From contig DHBS01000007.1 in the NCBI GenBank assembly GCA_002398825.1, forward strand, positions 26,806-90,805: 64,000 nucleotides of DNA, given 5' to 3'. Position numbers and translations under genes: made by a program. Positions within the stretch are counted from its first letter, which is position 1. Each line of letters begins with the position of its first letter. This stretch comes from Syntrophomonas sp. UBA4922 (GTDB taxonomy: Bacteria > Bacillota > Syntrophomonadia > Syntrophomonadales > Syntrophomonadaceae). The notes below the pieces were generated by a model. It was given only the letters and a program-made list of their open reading frames with translations, was not told the DNA's origin and searched no databases. Below are positions 1-9,186 of the stretch, one piece after another.

Positions 1-661
1 CTCCTTCCAGAGACAAGAGTTCCGGCGAGGAGAATATCCGGGGTTCGCTCAGATCGACCGGAAACTGCTGTATGATGCGGGCCGGGCGGCTGGATATCAA
101 GAGAATCCGGTCGGCAAGATACAATGCTTCCTTGAGGTCGTGGGTGACTGATACCATGGTAAAGCGGTGTTGCTGCCAAAGCCGCATGACATCATTCATA
201 ATGTCAACCTTGACCTTTAAATCCAGGGAAGCGAAAGCTTCGTCCATAATCAGCAAATCTGGAGAGACTGCCAGGGCTCGGGCCAAATTGACCCGCTGCT
301 TCATGCCTCCGCTCAGTTGGGATGGGTAATAATCGGAAAATTCCTCCAGATGCAAGCTATTAAGCAACGCATCGATATTAGCCCGATCGTTTACAAAGAG
401 TAGATTCTGCCGGATAGTACGCCAGGGGATGAGGCGAGGCTCCTGAAAGACAAAACCGATCTTTTGGCTGTTGACTTCGAGTTGTCCCCGTGTGGGGGCT
501 TCGATTCCGGCCAGCAATCTTAAAAAGGTGGTTTTGCCTGAACCCGAAAGCCCTAAAATTACGATTCTTTCAGAAGGGCTAATGACCAGATCCCAGTTTT
601 CCAGAACCCTCAGCCCGGCAAAATCCTTGTATATCCCCTTAAGCTCTATGCTGGCCCCCAT
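1..661 (-). CDS. ABC transporter ATP-binding protein, SsuB/TauB/NrtD type (partial)
   Basis: The gene starts with ATG at 661 and runs off the left edge, so the C-terminus is missing. The translation has a Walker A (GLSGSGKTT), a Q-loop (FVFQEPRLIPW), the signature LSGGMKQRVNLARAL and Walker B LLIMDEAFASLD, in the order of an ABC ATPase. LIPW after the Q-loop and the MKQR signature are typical of the nitrate/sulfonate/taurine import family. It would power import together with the permease and lipoprotein encoded just upstream on the same strand; its start overlaps the end of the permease gene by 16 bases, implying translational coupling. The transported compound cannot be read from the sequence. 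Confidence 0.9.
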   Translation of the reverse strand, partial: MGASIELKGIYKDFAGLRVLENWDLVISPSERIVILGLSGSGKTTFLRLLAGIEAPTRGQLEVNSQKIGFVFQEPRLIPWRTIRQNLLFVNDRANIDALLNSLHLEEFSDYYPSQLSGGMKQRVNLARALAVSPDLLIMDEAFASLDLKVKVDIMNDVMRLWQQHRFTMVSVTHDLKEALYLADRILLISSRPARIIQQFPVDLSEPRIFSSPELLSLEG

Positions 662-1389
662 CGCTTTGACATCCTCCTTAAAAGGTATTTGACCAGACGT
701 TCAGTGGTGATGCCCAATATGCAAGCCATAAGTGTGACCGACCAGGCGCCGGCTGAGTCGACCACCATGCGGGCATTGAATATCTCCACACCCAGTCCGC
801 TGCCTCCGGCCAGATATTCGGATACCAGAACCACTTTCCAGGCTTGCCCGATGGTCACATCGATTATAGCTGCAATAAAGGGCAAGAGTGAGCCCCAGTA
901 GATGTAGTGGAAAACCTTGTTAAAAGGCACCCGATAGACACGGGCCATTTCCAGAAGATCTTTGTCCAGATTGCGCATCCCCGAGACTGTGGTCAATACG
1001 GCGGTCGGCAGCAGGGAAACGAAGGTAATGAAAACTGGACCTCTCCAACCTACGCCCCAGGCAAAAATAACCAGAGTTAACCAGGACACAACCGGAACCG
1101 CTTGTATAAACATGATGATGGGGCGGAACATTTCATAAAAAGCCTCGGATATTCCCAAAAAAAGCCCGGCAATGATGCCTAAGAGAAGCACCAGGACCAG
1201 AGCTAAACCTACTTTCCAGGCAGTTTGCAGAGCGGCCTCCAGCATCCTGGGATTGGTCAGGTGTTCACCCAGCAATCCCAGGGTTTCTGATGGTACCGGA
1301 ATAATTACGCGACTTATAAAAAAAGATAGAATCTGCCAGCATACCAGGAAAACGATGATGCCGGTCAGTGCTCTGCTTAATCCCTTCAT
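646..1389 (-). CDS. ABC transporter permease, SsuC/TauC type
   Basis: A 247-residue hydrophobic protein with about six membrane segments and the binding-protein-dependent transport signature region around MARVYRVPFNKVFHYIYWGS, where the EAA-like loop contacts the ATPase. Length and topology fit the SsuC/TauC family. It lies between the ATPase gene (16-base overlap) and the lipoprotein gene, whose stop codon overlaps its ATG, so the three form one operon. It forms the membrane channel of an importer for a small anion or amine of unknown identity. Confidence 0.9.
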   Translation of the reverse strand: MKGLSRALTGIIVFLVCWQILSFFISRVIIPVPSETLGLLGEHLTNPRMLEAALQTAWKVGLALVLVLLLGIIAGLFLGISEAFYEMFRPIIMFIQAVPVVSWLTLVIFAWGVGWRGPVFITFVSLLPTAVLTTVSGMRNLDKDLLEMARVYRVPFNKVFHYIYWGSLLPFIAAIIDVTIGQAWKVVLVSEYLAGGSGLGVEIFNARMVVDSAGAWSVTLMACILGITTERLVKYLLRRMSKRWGPA

Positions 1390-2369
1390 TCACCGTAAAA
1401 CCCCTGATCAGGCAATTGTTTTATGGAGTTGGGGTCAATTTGCTGAATGGTTTCCAGGTATTTTTTAACTTCGTCACGGCACTCGGCGCTGGGAATATAC
1501 TTGAATTCGGTACGCTGCAGAGAGGCTTTCATGACTGCCGCCGGCAGCGGCAGGGTATTTTGGGCCTGTTCGATTGCAGCATCGGGATTAGTATTGCACC
1601 AATCAGTCGAATCTGACAGCATCTGGGCCACATCCTTTACCATCTGAGGATTCTTGGCGGCGAAATCCTTTTTTACAAATAGTCCGGCTATAGGAACCCG
1701 GGGTTCTACAGCGGCGACTTCTCCCCAGTACTTCTGATAATCAAGCACGATGGATCCGGCGTTGTCTTTCATGGCCAGGGTGACGTAAGGTTCGGGCAAG
1801 GCGGCAAAATCTATCTTGCCGGTCTGAAAAAGACTTACCACTTCTTGCGGCGGAGCGTATACGAATTGTACGTCTTGATCAGGAGTCAGGCCGGCTCTGA
1901 TCACTCCCAATCGGGACAGCACGTCCACGGTCTGGCCTTTGCCGACGGGCATGTGAATGGATTTGTTTTTCAATGAAGACCAGTCGGTAAACTGAACCCC
2001 CTGCCGGGCTAACAGATAAAACACCTTCCACTCGTGTACGCCTACCATCACCAGGTCCTTCTGATTGGCGTATAGATTGGCCGCCAAAGTGACCGGCAAC
2101 ACCGCGAAATCAGCTTGGTTACCGGTCAATAAGCCAATGGCTTCATCATTGCTTTTCCAGTAAGATACTTTGACTGTGACCGGGCCTTTAACCGCCCCGT
2201 TTTCCAGGCCTGCTAGCGGTAAAACCAGTGGGCCCACCGGGTTTATCAGGGTGCTTTCAGCAGGTTGTGGCGGTTGAGGCGTAGTTTTTTGGCATCCGCT
2301 GACTGCAAGTGACAATAGCATAAGTAGCATTAAGAGTCCAGTAAATATGATCGGGCTTTTCTTTCGCAT
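1386..2369 (-). CDS. ABC transporter substrate-binding lipoprotein, NMT1/SsuA-like
   Basis: A 327-residue protein with a lipoprotein signal peptide (hydrophobic residues 9-24, lipobox LAVSGC), followed by a proline-rich linker and a two-lobed periplasmic-binding-protein fold. Stretches such as NQADFAVLPVT and KIDFAALPEPYVTLAMK are the usual SsuA/NMT1 pattern. It should be anchored outside the membrane and deliver ligand to the permease encoded next. As first gene of a three-gene operon it sets the order binding protein, permease, ATPase. Candidate ligands by family include sulfonates, nitrate or thiamine precursors; the sequence does not decide. Confidence 0.88.
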   Translation of the reverse strand: MRKKSPIIFTGLLMLLMLLSLAVSGCQKTTPQPPQPAESTLINPVGPLVLPLAGLENGAVKGPVTVKVSYWKSNDEAIGLLTGNQADFAVLPVTLAANLYANQKDLVMVGVHEWKVFYLLARQGVQFTDWSSLKNKSIHMPVGKGQTVDVLSRLGVIRAGLTPDQDVQFVYAPPQEVVSLFQTGKIDFAALPEPYVTLAMKDNAGSIVLDYQKYWGEVAAVEPRVPIAGLFVKKDFAAKNPQMVKDVAQMLSDSTDWCNTNPDAAIEQAQNTLPLPAAVMKASLQRTEFKYIPSAECRDEVKKYLETIQQIDPNSIKQLPDQGFYGE

Positions 2370-2437
2370 AAATTATCTTCCCCCCTGCTGTTATTTTATG
2401 TTAAATATATCACAATCACCCTTTAAAAGCAGAAACA

Positions 2438-2465
2438 AAAAAGGAACGTTGAAAAACGTTCCTTT
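2438..2465 (-). terminator. Rho-independent terminator after the coat-protein genes
   Basis: An 11-bp perfect stem (AAAGGAACGTT with AACGTTCCTTT) around a four-base loop, followed on the minus strand by TTTTTTGTTT. It sits directly after the minus-strand coat gene ending at 2480. Confidence 0.85.
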
Positions 2466-2479
2466 CAAGAGGAGCAGGA

Positions 2480-2737
2480 TCAGGAAGAAACTTGAGACTT
2501 AACAGTCTGGATATCTTGAGTATCGACCTGGGCCGCGGGTTTGTAAAAGCCTTTTTGCTCAGCCATTTGGAAGAGCTGATACTGGAACTGTTCATCACTA
2601 TTACGGATCTGTTGGATGGTTGAACGAAGCTGATGGTTGGCGGTTTCACTGATAACGTTAGCATACTTGGTTAGGCTGGCATTGGTCGATGCCAGGATGT
2701 CATTGACCATTTCCTTGTCAGTTAGATGTTTATTCAT
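2480..2737 (-). CDS. Spore coat protein, CotF-like
   Basis: An 85-residue protein starting at the ATG at 2737, which has AAAGGAG eight bases upstream; an in-frame TTG six bases earlier is too close to that site. The helical sequence (TDKEMVNDILASTNASLTKY... followed by YKPAAQVDTQDIQ) resembles the CotF family: a helical ferritin-like segment and a tail with a Y-x-P-A pattern. Such proteins are incorporated in the spore coat of Clostridia and Bacilli. It follows the small coat gene at 2751-2933 by 13 bases and ends before a strong terminator. Confidence 0.72.
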   Translation of the reverse strand: MNKHLTDKEMVNDILASTNASLTKYANVISETANHQLRSTIQQIRNSDEQFQYQLFQMAEQKGFYKPAAQVDTQDIQTVKSQVSS

Positions 2738-2750
2738 TACCAACTCTCCT

Positions 2751-2933
2751 TTAACCTAAAAATGACATCAGTTTCTGAGTAGTCTGACTGCAGGATTTGG
2801 CTGCCTGCTGGAACATCTGCTTGCACTGCGGATCCTGGCATTGTTCGGAATAGAAATTCAATTTCTTTTCCGTGTTCTTATGCGCCCCGATAAGATGCCG
2901 CAGATTCTGCAATTCCATGTGATTCAAATTCAT
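2751..2933 (-). CDS. Small spore-coat-associated protein
   Basis: A 60-residue helical protein preceded by AAAGGAG with a seven-base spacer to ATG at 2933. The HMELQNLRHLIGAHKNTEKKL stretch and the three cysteines in the middle resemble short coat proteins often found beside CotF-like genes in spore-forming Firmicutes. It shares a transcript with the CotF-like gene. The role is inferred from similarity and context only. Confidence 0.6.
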   Translation of the reverse strand: MNLNHMELQNLRHLIGAHKNTEKKLNFYSEQCQDPQCKQMFQQAAKSCSQTTQKLMSFLG

Positions 2934-3063
2934 TTCCAGACTCCTTTCATGGTTTTATTGGGTATGCTCAATATCATTTTGCGCAAGCTACCATACTATT
3001 ATTCTGTGACAGTTATAGGCAGTGGCCAAAAAAAACGATAAGTAATTAATAAACAATACAATG

Positions 3064-3124
3064 ACCTAAAAATGACCTAAATAAGAAAGATATATACCTA
3101 AATTTAGGAAAATTGTAGTATAAT
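3064..3124 (+). promoter_or_regulatory. Candidate promoter with phased ACCTAAA repeats
   Basis: TATAAT at 3119-3124 lies 43 bases before the GTG of the HD-GYP gene. ACCTAAA occurs at 3064, 3075 and 3096, spaced 11 and 21 bases (one and two helical turns); the last copy forms the palindrome CCTAAATTTAGG and falls where the -35 hexamer should be. There is no TTGACA-like -35. This looks like an activator-dependent promoter. Confidence 0.45.
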
Positions 3125-3166
3125 AATAGAAATTTCCTTGAAATCACTGCACAGGGAGAGTGTACT

Positions 3167-4219
3167 GTGATTAAGTTGAGTCTGGAACATCTGCAGGTAA
3201 ATCAGAAATTGGCCCGCAATATCTATGATCAAGATGGGAGGTTGCTGTTAGCCAGGGATATTCTCCTCGAGCCGCGTCACATAGAGCAACTGTTGAAAAA
3301 AGGATTTGAAGAGGTCTACCTATGGGAAGAAACCTCTGCTGAAGAAAAGACCGAACTCGATAACCGGGCTGCTATGCGCAAAGCGGTGCTCCTTCCTGGT
3401 ATTGGCACTGCGGTAGAAGCTTTCCGGGAATTCATGCTCAGTTTGTCTCAAGGGCATGCTATCACCCTCAATCAGGTCGAAGATACAGTTGATTTAATTT
3501 ATCCTGAAATTATCGGGTCTAACAATATATTGAACCAGATCAAGCTTTTGCGCCAGAAAGACGAGTATACCATGAAGCACTCGGTTTCAGTCAGCATCAT
3601 CGCTGTAAAATTGGGCGAAGGCATGGGTCTAAACAATAAATCCCTGCGCTGTCTGGCCAAAGCAGCCCTATTGCACGACATCGGCAAAGCCCGAATACCG
3701 ATGGATCTGATCAATAAGCCCGCCCAACTCACCTCACAGGAGCATAAAGAAATGCAGCAGCATCCCCTGTACGGTTTTAGAATTGCTCAAGAGATGCAGT
3801 TAACCGAAAATGAGGTTATTACTGCCATTTTACAGCATCACGAACACTTTGACGGCAGTGGTTATCCTTTTAAGGTTTTAGGGCATAAGCTGCATATTTT
3901 CTCTCGTATTATTGCGGTTGCCGATGTTTTTGACGCCCTGACCTCTGACCGGCCCTATCGCAAAGCCCTGCCTTTATTTGAAGCCTTGGATGAAGTAGTC
4001 AACCGCAGCCTGGGCCATCTCGATCCTTTTATAACCAGGCGTCTGATATCCTATGTATTAAACGTCATCCCTGGTGAAATGGTCAAATTGAGCGATGGCT
4101 CTATCGCCTCCGTAGTCCTGGTTAACCAGAACGAACCCCAACGCCCCATGATTCGAGTTAAAGATCAATTCATAAACCTTCAAGAAGAACGCCGGCTGCA
4201 TGTGATCGACCTCGCCTAA
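3167..4219 (+). CDS. HD-GYP domain cyclic-di-GMP phosphodiesterase
   Basis: A 350-residue protein starting with GTG. The N-terminal 60 residues resemble the module often placed before HD-GYP domains. The catalytic domain occupies about residues 130-300: HD at 170-171 in LLHDIGKARIP and the GYP motif at 232-234 in HHEHFDGSGYP, followed by ADVFDALTSDRPYRKA. This family hydrolyses cyclic di-GMP using a two- or three-metal centre. No membrane segments or receiver domain are visible, so it is probably cytoplasmic. It is preceded by a promoter with phased repeats, suggesting regulated expression. Confidence 0.92.
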   Translation: MIKLSLEHLQVNQKLARNIYDQDGRLLLARDILLEPRHIEQLLKKGFEEVYLWEETSAEEKTELDNRAAMRKAVLLPGIGTAVEAFREFMLSLSQGHAITLNQVEDTVDLIYPEIIGSNNILNQIKLLRQKDEYTMKHSVSVSIIAVKLGEGMGLNNKSLRCLAKAALLHDIGKARIPMDLINKPAQLTSQEHKEMQQHPLYGFRIAQEMQLTENEVITAILQHHEHFDGSGYPFKVLGHKLHIFSRIIAVADVFDALTSDRPYRKALPLFEALDEVVNRSLGHLDPFITRRLISYVLNVIPGEMVKLSDGSIASVVLVNQNEPQRPMIRVKDQFINLQEERRLHVIDLA

Positions 4220-4315
4220 ATGACCCGCGCTGGCCTCAGCCTGTTCTCCTTTTTAGCTTCCTTTTTTCATTCTTTGCGTTAAAAGGGTTAAAATAACCCC
4301 AAGGAGGATGATATC

Positions 4316-4717
4316 ATGGCGGAGAAAAAGGTCAGGTCGGAGGAAGAGTGGAAAGCGATGCTGGATGACGAGGCCTATCGCATTTTAAGGCAAAAAGGGA
4401 CCGAAATGGCTTTCCATAATAAGTATTATGATCATCACGAAAAGGGCATCTATTGTTGTGCCGGCTGCGGCCAGCCCTTATTCAGTTCTGAGGTGAAATA
4501 CGAATCCGGTTCCGGATGGCCCAGTTTCTACCAGCCCCTTGACAAAGAAACCCTGGACCAGGCCAGGGATTTAAGCCACGGGATGATCCGAACCGAAGTA
4601 ATGTGCAAAGCCTGCGGGGGGCACCTGGGTCATGTATTCCCTGACGGCCCCCGTCCCACCGGCATGCGCTTTTGCATCAATTCCGGGGCACTGGACTTTA
4701 AGCCTGAAGACGAATAG
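4316..4717 (+). CDS. msrB: Peptide-methionine (R)-S-oxide reductase
   Basis: A 133-residue protein with AAGGAGG eight bases before the ATG. It has the MsrB zinc ligands C48xxC51 and C97xxC100, the SGSGWPSFY motif, and the catalytic cysteine C120 in [11 protein letters not shown]. It reduces methionine-R-sulfoxide residues in proteins, a repair role that matters for an anaerobe exposed to oxygen. It is a stand-alone MsrB without an MsrA domain; no msrA lies nearby. Confidence 0.95.
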   Translation: MAEKKVRSEEEWKAMLDDEAYRILRQKGTEMAFHNKYYDHHEKGIYCCAGCGQPLFSSEVKYESGSGWPSFYQPLDKETLDQARDLSHGMIRTEVMCKACGGHLGHVFPDGPRPTGMRFCINSGALDFKPEDE

Positions 4718-4797
4718 ACCAGACGGCGGCCATCTGCCCCAGAACGCTATAGAAAGTCCTCGATGATGTTAAGGGATTCTGCAAGCGTCCCCGCGTG

Positions 4798-5964
4798 TCA
4801 TTGGAAGAGGGGCTTGACACGGCCGCCTGCAGTGATATCCTTGCTGGCGTCTTTCACTACTATATCCCCTTCGCTCAACCCTGAAACGATAGCGATGTGT
4901 GCGCTGTCACTCAAGCCTACCTCAACCGGTTGAATCATGATGCGGTTGTTTTTTATCAAGAAAACTTCTTTGCCGCCGCTGGAAACGGTACGGACACTCT
5001 GGCGGGGTACAACCAGGGCATCCGGCTCCTGCCTGGTCTGAATGGCGATGCGCACCTCAAAGCCGGGCTGCAGTGTGCCGGTTTCTTCCATACTGATCAT
5101 AACCGGTACGCGGCGCTGAATTACCCCAAGTGCGGATTGTTTTTCCTCAGCCTTAGGGTAGATTTGGGTGATCTGTCCTTTAAGGACTTTTGTACCCAAA
5201 ACCGGGGCAGTGATGTCAACTGCCTGGCCTACGGCGATTTCTGCCAGGTCATCGCTTAATATGTGGGCTTTTAACTCCAGATGCTGGCTGGAGCCGATGC
5301 TGGACAGCAACTGACCGGGCATGATGGCCGCACCCTTTTTTACATCAATACTGAGTATTTTACCGGAAGTGGCAGCGGTGACAATCAATTGTGCTTTTTT
5401 GCCCTGTACTTCCCCCAGCGTGCTCTCAAGGTTTTTCAATTGCGCCTGTGCGGCCTGTTGTGAAGATGTCAGCTCTTTTTCAGTGCTTTCCAGAAGCTGC
5501 ACAGCGGTCAGGGCCTGTTCGTATTCGCTCTGGCTGGCGGCGCCGCTTTGCAGGAGCGAATTGACCCGTTCCAGGTTTTTACGGGCATCATCCAGCTGCA
5601 GGCGGGTGCGGTTAAGGGCTGCTGAGGCCGAATCTAGGCCTGCCCGGGTTTGGTTCATCTGCGACTCGGTCTGGCTGGCTTGTATATTTAAATCCGGATT
5701 ATCCAGGCGTATCAGGGCTTGGCCGGCCTTGACCTCCTGGCCTAACTCAACCTCCACAGCAGCCACCGTTCCGCTCTGTTGAGCATAAAGAAGCGATTCA
5801 TTTACAGCCTGCACCACAGCGGTATCATCCACGGTCCGGGCGACAGCCGCCCTGGTGACCTTAACCGCGTCCATCTCGGCAACACCGCCCTGGTATACTG
5901 CGACTCCGGCCAACACCGCAACTACCAGGACAATGCCCCCATACAACCAGCGCTTTTTCTTCAT
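4798..5964 (-). CDS. HlyD/MacA-type membrane fusion (periplasmic adaptor) protein
   Basis: A 388-residue protein with an N-terminal membrane anchor (residues 7-25), a biotinyl-lipoyl-like hairpin (VEVELGQEVKAGQALIRLD), a long coiled coil rich in Q, A and E (about residues 75-190) and a C-terminal barrel region (VVPRQSVRT... GLSEGDIVV). This is the order seen in MacA-like adaptors. It is the last gene of a three-gene minus-strand operon with an ATPase and a FtsX-type permease. In Gram-positive bacteria such adaptors work with MacB-like pumps exporting peptides, antibiotics or envelope compounds; the substrate is unknown. Confidence 0.88.
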   Translation of the reverse strand: MKKKRWLYGGIVLVVAVLAGVAVYQGGVAEMDAVKVTRAAVARTVDDTAVVQAVNESLLYAQQSGTVAAVEVELGQEVKAGQALIRLDNPDLNIQASQTESQMNQTRAGLDSASAALNRTRLQLDDARKNLERVNSLLQSGAASQSEYEQALTAVQLLESTEKELTSSQQAAQAQLKNLESTLGEVQGKKAQLIVTAATSGKILSIDVKKGAAIMPGQLLSSIGSSQHLELKAHILSDDLAEIAVGQAVDITAPVLGTKVLKGQITQIYPKAEEKQSALGVIQRRVPVMISMEETGTLQPGFEVRIAIQTRQEPDALVVPRQSVRTVSSGGKEVFLIKNNRIMIQPVEVGLSDSAHIAIVSGLSEGDIVVKDASKDITAGGRVKPLFQ

Positions 5965-5985
5965 CTTCTTAGCCTCCGCCTCCTG

Positions 5986-8361
5986 TTAGTCCACATATTT
6001 TGACATCTCAATCATGTCTAAAGTTGACAATCCCCGCGTTGCTAACCAGTACCCCGTCAGGACAAAACTCAAACCTACCAGTAAACTGAGCACATAACTA
6101 AAGGGAGAGATAACCACCGGAAAGGTGAACATATCGGTGCTCACACTGGAAATATAGAAAACTGCCAGCCAGCGCCCGGTGGGAAGCCCGATGAGCAATC
6201 CCGGCACTGCCTGTATCAGTGTATCTTTCAACATCAAGCCGGATACCTCAGTGTGGGTAAATCCCAGGGTCAGCAATGAGGCCAGCTCTTTCTTGCGTTC
6301 ATTGTAACTCATGACGATGGAGTTATAAATGATGGCCAGGCCCAGGATCAGGGAGAAAAAGATCATGATCCCCACGAATAAGATTGAGCTTTCCATCAGG
6401 CTGGTGATATTGTCGATCTCTTTCTGGCGGCTGGCAATAGAATTGATTCCGGTTATATCGCTCAAATCATCCTCGATGGCGGCCGCCTGCCCCGGATCGA
6501 CCAGGAGCATGCAGCCGGACACTAAATCCGCTTCATGCAGCAGCCGATTGGCCTGGGTCAATGAGGTATAGCATATACTGCCGAAAAGCTGCCGGTTTAT
6601 GGACACCACCGGCAGTTCGGTAGTTAGCGGCTCGCCCATTTTATAGGCGGTCTCCACAGTAACCAGGTCGCCGGGCTGTGCTCCCAGCTTGCGGGCAGTG
6701 ATTTCGCCAAGTACAATGCCTTCCTCGGGTATAGCCATGGGATTGCCCTCGTTGTCGGAAGGCATCTTTAGCTGGTTGCCCTCAGCTTGGCCGTTGACCG
6801 CATCCTCGACGGTTCTGCCGTTGTAGTGGATTTTCACCGGGATCTCGATAAAAGCCTCTGTACGATTGACTCCTTCCATCCGGGAAATGGACAATAACTC
6901 GCTGGTTCTGACCGGTTGATCGAAACGCACCAGGTAATGGTAAAGCATCTCTTTATCATAATACTGCTTCATCATATAATCTATGGCATCATTCATGAAA
7001 AAGGATATCAGCAATAAAGAGACAGCGGCTACCACCCCGGCCACCGTAACCGCTGTCCGCATGCGGTTACGGGCCACAGAACGAAAACTCATCTTCCACA
7101 AAGGGCTCAAGCGCTGCCAGAAAAATGGCAGGCGTTCCAGCATATTGCGGGAGGTCTTGCCGGGCGGCTGAGCGCGCATTGATTCTGCCGGGTTAATGCT
7201 GACGACAGGCATGGACGCGCTAAGCCCGGCTGCAAGTCCCACTGCAGCCGCGAGTATAAAACTGTATGCCACTACCTGAAAATGATAGCCTTCTACTTTG
7301 GGAAGGTTAAAGTACATGGCATATATTTCGTTGAGGGATTGGGAGAACAGCAATCCCAGGCTGCTTCCGGCCAGCGCTCCTATCATACTGACCGCCAGGG
7401 CATAACTGCTGTAATGAAAAACCACCGCGGAGTTACTGAACCCCAGGCCTTTCATAATGCCGATCTGAGAGCGCTGCATGCGGATCATGCGGCGCAGCAA
7501 GACGATTTGTATCCCCGCAGCGATGGTCAAGAATATGATAGGGAAAAATCTGGCCATGATACGGCCGCTGGTCAGCTCGGAGTCCAGTAAGGAGTGACTG
7601 AGCTGATCCTTGCGAGGATAGCTGGCCAGGTTGCCATAGGAAGAAAGCAGGTTCTCGATTTGCGCCACTATGGAATCGGTGTCCGCCCCGGGTGAGAATA
7701 CCACCAGGATCTGGTTGACCTGCCCGGGAAGGTTGAAAACTTCCTGAGCCTGGTTCAAAGGTATCATGAATATACCGAAGGTTTTAGGGTCAGGCACCAT
7801 GGCGGAGAGGTCTTTGACGGCGTACACGAACTCGGGGCCTATAGCCGTCCCCACCACAGTAAGTGGAACCTGCCTGCCCTCGGCGATTATCTCTACATTA
7901 TCACCGAAACTCAGGCCATTGGCCTCCAGGTAGGAGGGATCAACCAGGGCCTCCGCCCCGCCGTTGGCCGGATAGGCTTCGAAAAGGCGGCCTTGCTCCA
8001 ATTCGACGCTATTGACCTGTTGATTCAGGGGCAAAGGGTAAGAGGTGAGCCGGGCTGAGGCCCGGGTGCCGTCCTCTTTTATAACCGCCACATCCTGCTG
8101 TATGCGTACGGTTACCTTTTCTATCCCGGGTATGTTGGCGATCTGCTTGGCTACCCCTTCCGGGGCGTGGACCACATGGAAATAATGATCAGCGAAGTTA
8201 TTGTCATCATAAAAACGCTCCTGAGCATAGCCCAGGTTGGAATAAGTGGTCGACATGGCCACATACAGGGAGATGCCTATGGTAATAACCAGGGCCATGG
8301 CAAAAAACTGCCCCTTGCTGGTCCATATGCCGCGCCACAGTTTGCGATATAATACCTTCAT
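5986..8361 (-). CDS. ABC transporter permease with FtsX domains (MacB/LolC-like)
   Basis: About 791 residues, with two repeated units each built of an extracytoplasmic MacB-PCD-like domain and FtsX membrane segments: an N-terminal helix near residues 17-37, segments around 270-400, a new helix near 435-460, and three C-terminal segments. The ATG at 8361 overlaps the stop of the ATPase gene (TAATG), so I prefer it to a GTG six bases upstream. With that ATPase and the following HlyD-type gene it should form a mechanotransmission export system. Confidence 0.9.
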   Translation of the reverse strand: MKVLYRKLWRGIWTSKGQFFAMALVITIGISLYVAMSTTYSNLGYAQERFYDDNNFADHYFHVVHAPEGVAKQIANIPGIEKVTVRIQQDVAVIKEDGTRASARLTSYPLPLNQQVNSVELEQGRLFEAYPANGGAEALVDPSYLEANGLSFGDNVEIIAEGRQVPLTVVGTAIGPEFVYAVKDLSAMVPDPKTFGIFMIPLNQAQEVFNLPGQVNQILVVFSPGADTDSIVAQIENLLSSYGNLASYPRKDQLSHSLLDSELTSGRIMARFFPIIFLTIAAGIQIVLLRRMIRMQRSQIGIMKGLGFSNSAVVFHYSSYALAVSMIGALAGSSLGLLFSQSLNEIYAMYFNLPKVEGYHFQVVAYSFILAAAVGLAAGLSASMPVVSINPAESMRAQPPGKTSRNMLERLPFFWQRLSPLWKMSFRSVARNRMRTAVTVAGVVAAVSLLLISFFMNDAIDYMMKQYYDKEMLYHYLVRFDQPVRTSELLSISRMEGVNRTEAFIEIPVKIHYNGRTVEDAVNGQAEGNQLKMPSDNEGNPMAIPEEGIVLGEITARKLGAQPGDLVTVETAYKMGEPLTTELPVVSINRQLFGSICYTSLTQANRLLHEADLVSGCMLLVDPGQAAAIEDDLSDITGINSIASRQKEIDNITSLMESSILFVGIMIFFSLILGLAIIYNSIVMSYNERKKELASLLTLGFTHTEVSGLMLKDTLIQAVPGLLIGLPTGRWLAVFYISSVSTDMFTFPVVISPFSYVLSLLVGLSFVLTGYWLATRGLSTLDMIEMSKYVD

Positions 8362-9071
8362 TACCACTCAATTCCTTCAGGTGTTGCCCGGCTGGCATTG
8401 ACTTGGATCTCCGCCACTCTGCCGCTGCTCATACGCACGACCCGGTCGCCGATGGCGCCGATGGCCGCATTGTGGGTTACAATAACTACCGTGCTGCCAT
8501 GCAGCCGGTTTACCTCTAAGAGCAGCTCCAGTATGCTTTTGCCGGTTTGATAATCCAGGGCGCCGGTAGGTTCATCACAAAGCAGGATCAAGGGCCGTTT
8601 TACTATAGCCCTGGCGATAGATATGCGCTGCTGCTCGCCGCCGCTGAGTTGAGACGGGAAATGGTCCAGGCGTTCATCAAGCCCCACCTGCATGAGCACT
8701 TCCTGGGTCGACAGCGGGTTATCGACCAGACTGGCAGCCAACTCCACGTTCTCCCAGGCGGTTAAATCTGATATCAAATTATAGAACTGGAAAACAAAGC
8801 CGATATGGTCCCGGCGGTATTGAGTCAGTTCATTGTTGCCGGCCAGATGCAAAGCCTGCTGGCGAAAAGTCAATTCACCGCTGCTGACCCGATCCATACC
8901 GCCTATCAGGTTTAATAAAGTGCTCTTCCCAGAACCGCTGGGACCGAGGATTATCAGTACTTCCCCCGCAAAGATGTCGATAGTGGTGGCTTTAAGGGCT
9001 TCTACCGAGACCTCGCCCATCACATAGGTCTTGGTTACATCCTCCAGGTGAACCAGAACATGATCCGCCAT
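8361..9071 (-). CDS. ABC transporter ATP-binding protein, LolD/MacB type
   Basis: A 236-residue ATPase with Walker A GPSGSGKSTLLN, signature LSGGEQQRISIARAI and Walker B LLCDEPTGALD. The DEPTGALD form and the short length are typical of the LolD/FtsE/MacB branch that partners FtsX-type permeases. It is first in an operon with the permease (one-base overlap) and the adaptor protein. It would hydrolyse ATP at the inner face of the membrane to drive conformational change in the permease. Confidence 0.93.
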   Translation of the reverse strand: MADHVLVHLEDVTKTYVMGEVSVEALKATTIDIFAGEVLIILGPSGSGKSTLLNLIGGMDRVSSGELTFRQQALHLAGNNELTQYRRDHIGFVFQFYNLISDLTAWENVELAASLVDNPLSTQEVLMQVGLDERLDHFPSQLSGGEQQRISIARAIVKRPLILLCDEPTGALDYQTGKSILELLLEVNRLHGSTVVIVTHNAAIGAIGDRVVRMSSGRVAEIQVNASRATPEGIEW

Positions 9072-9186
9072 TTGCTGCTCCTCCCCACAAGTGCCGGTGT
9101 GCCGTCAAGTTGAATTTACCCCTTCAAGGTAGCGCTGTCAATGGAAAACAGAGCTAGAAATGATTCCGGAAAGCAGTTGCCGCTGC

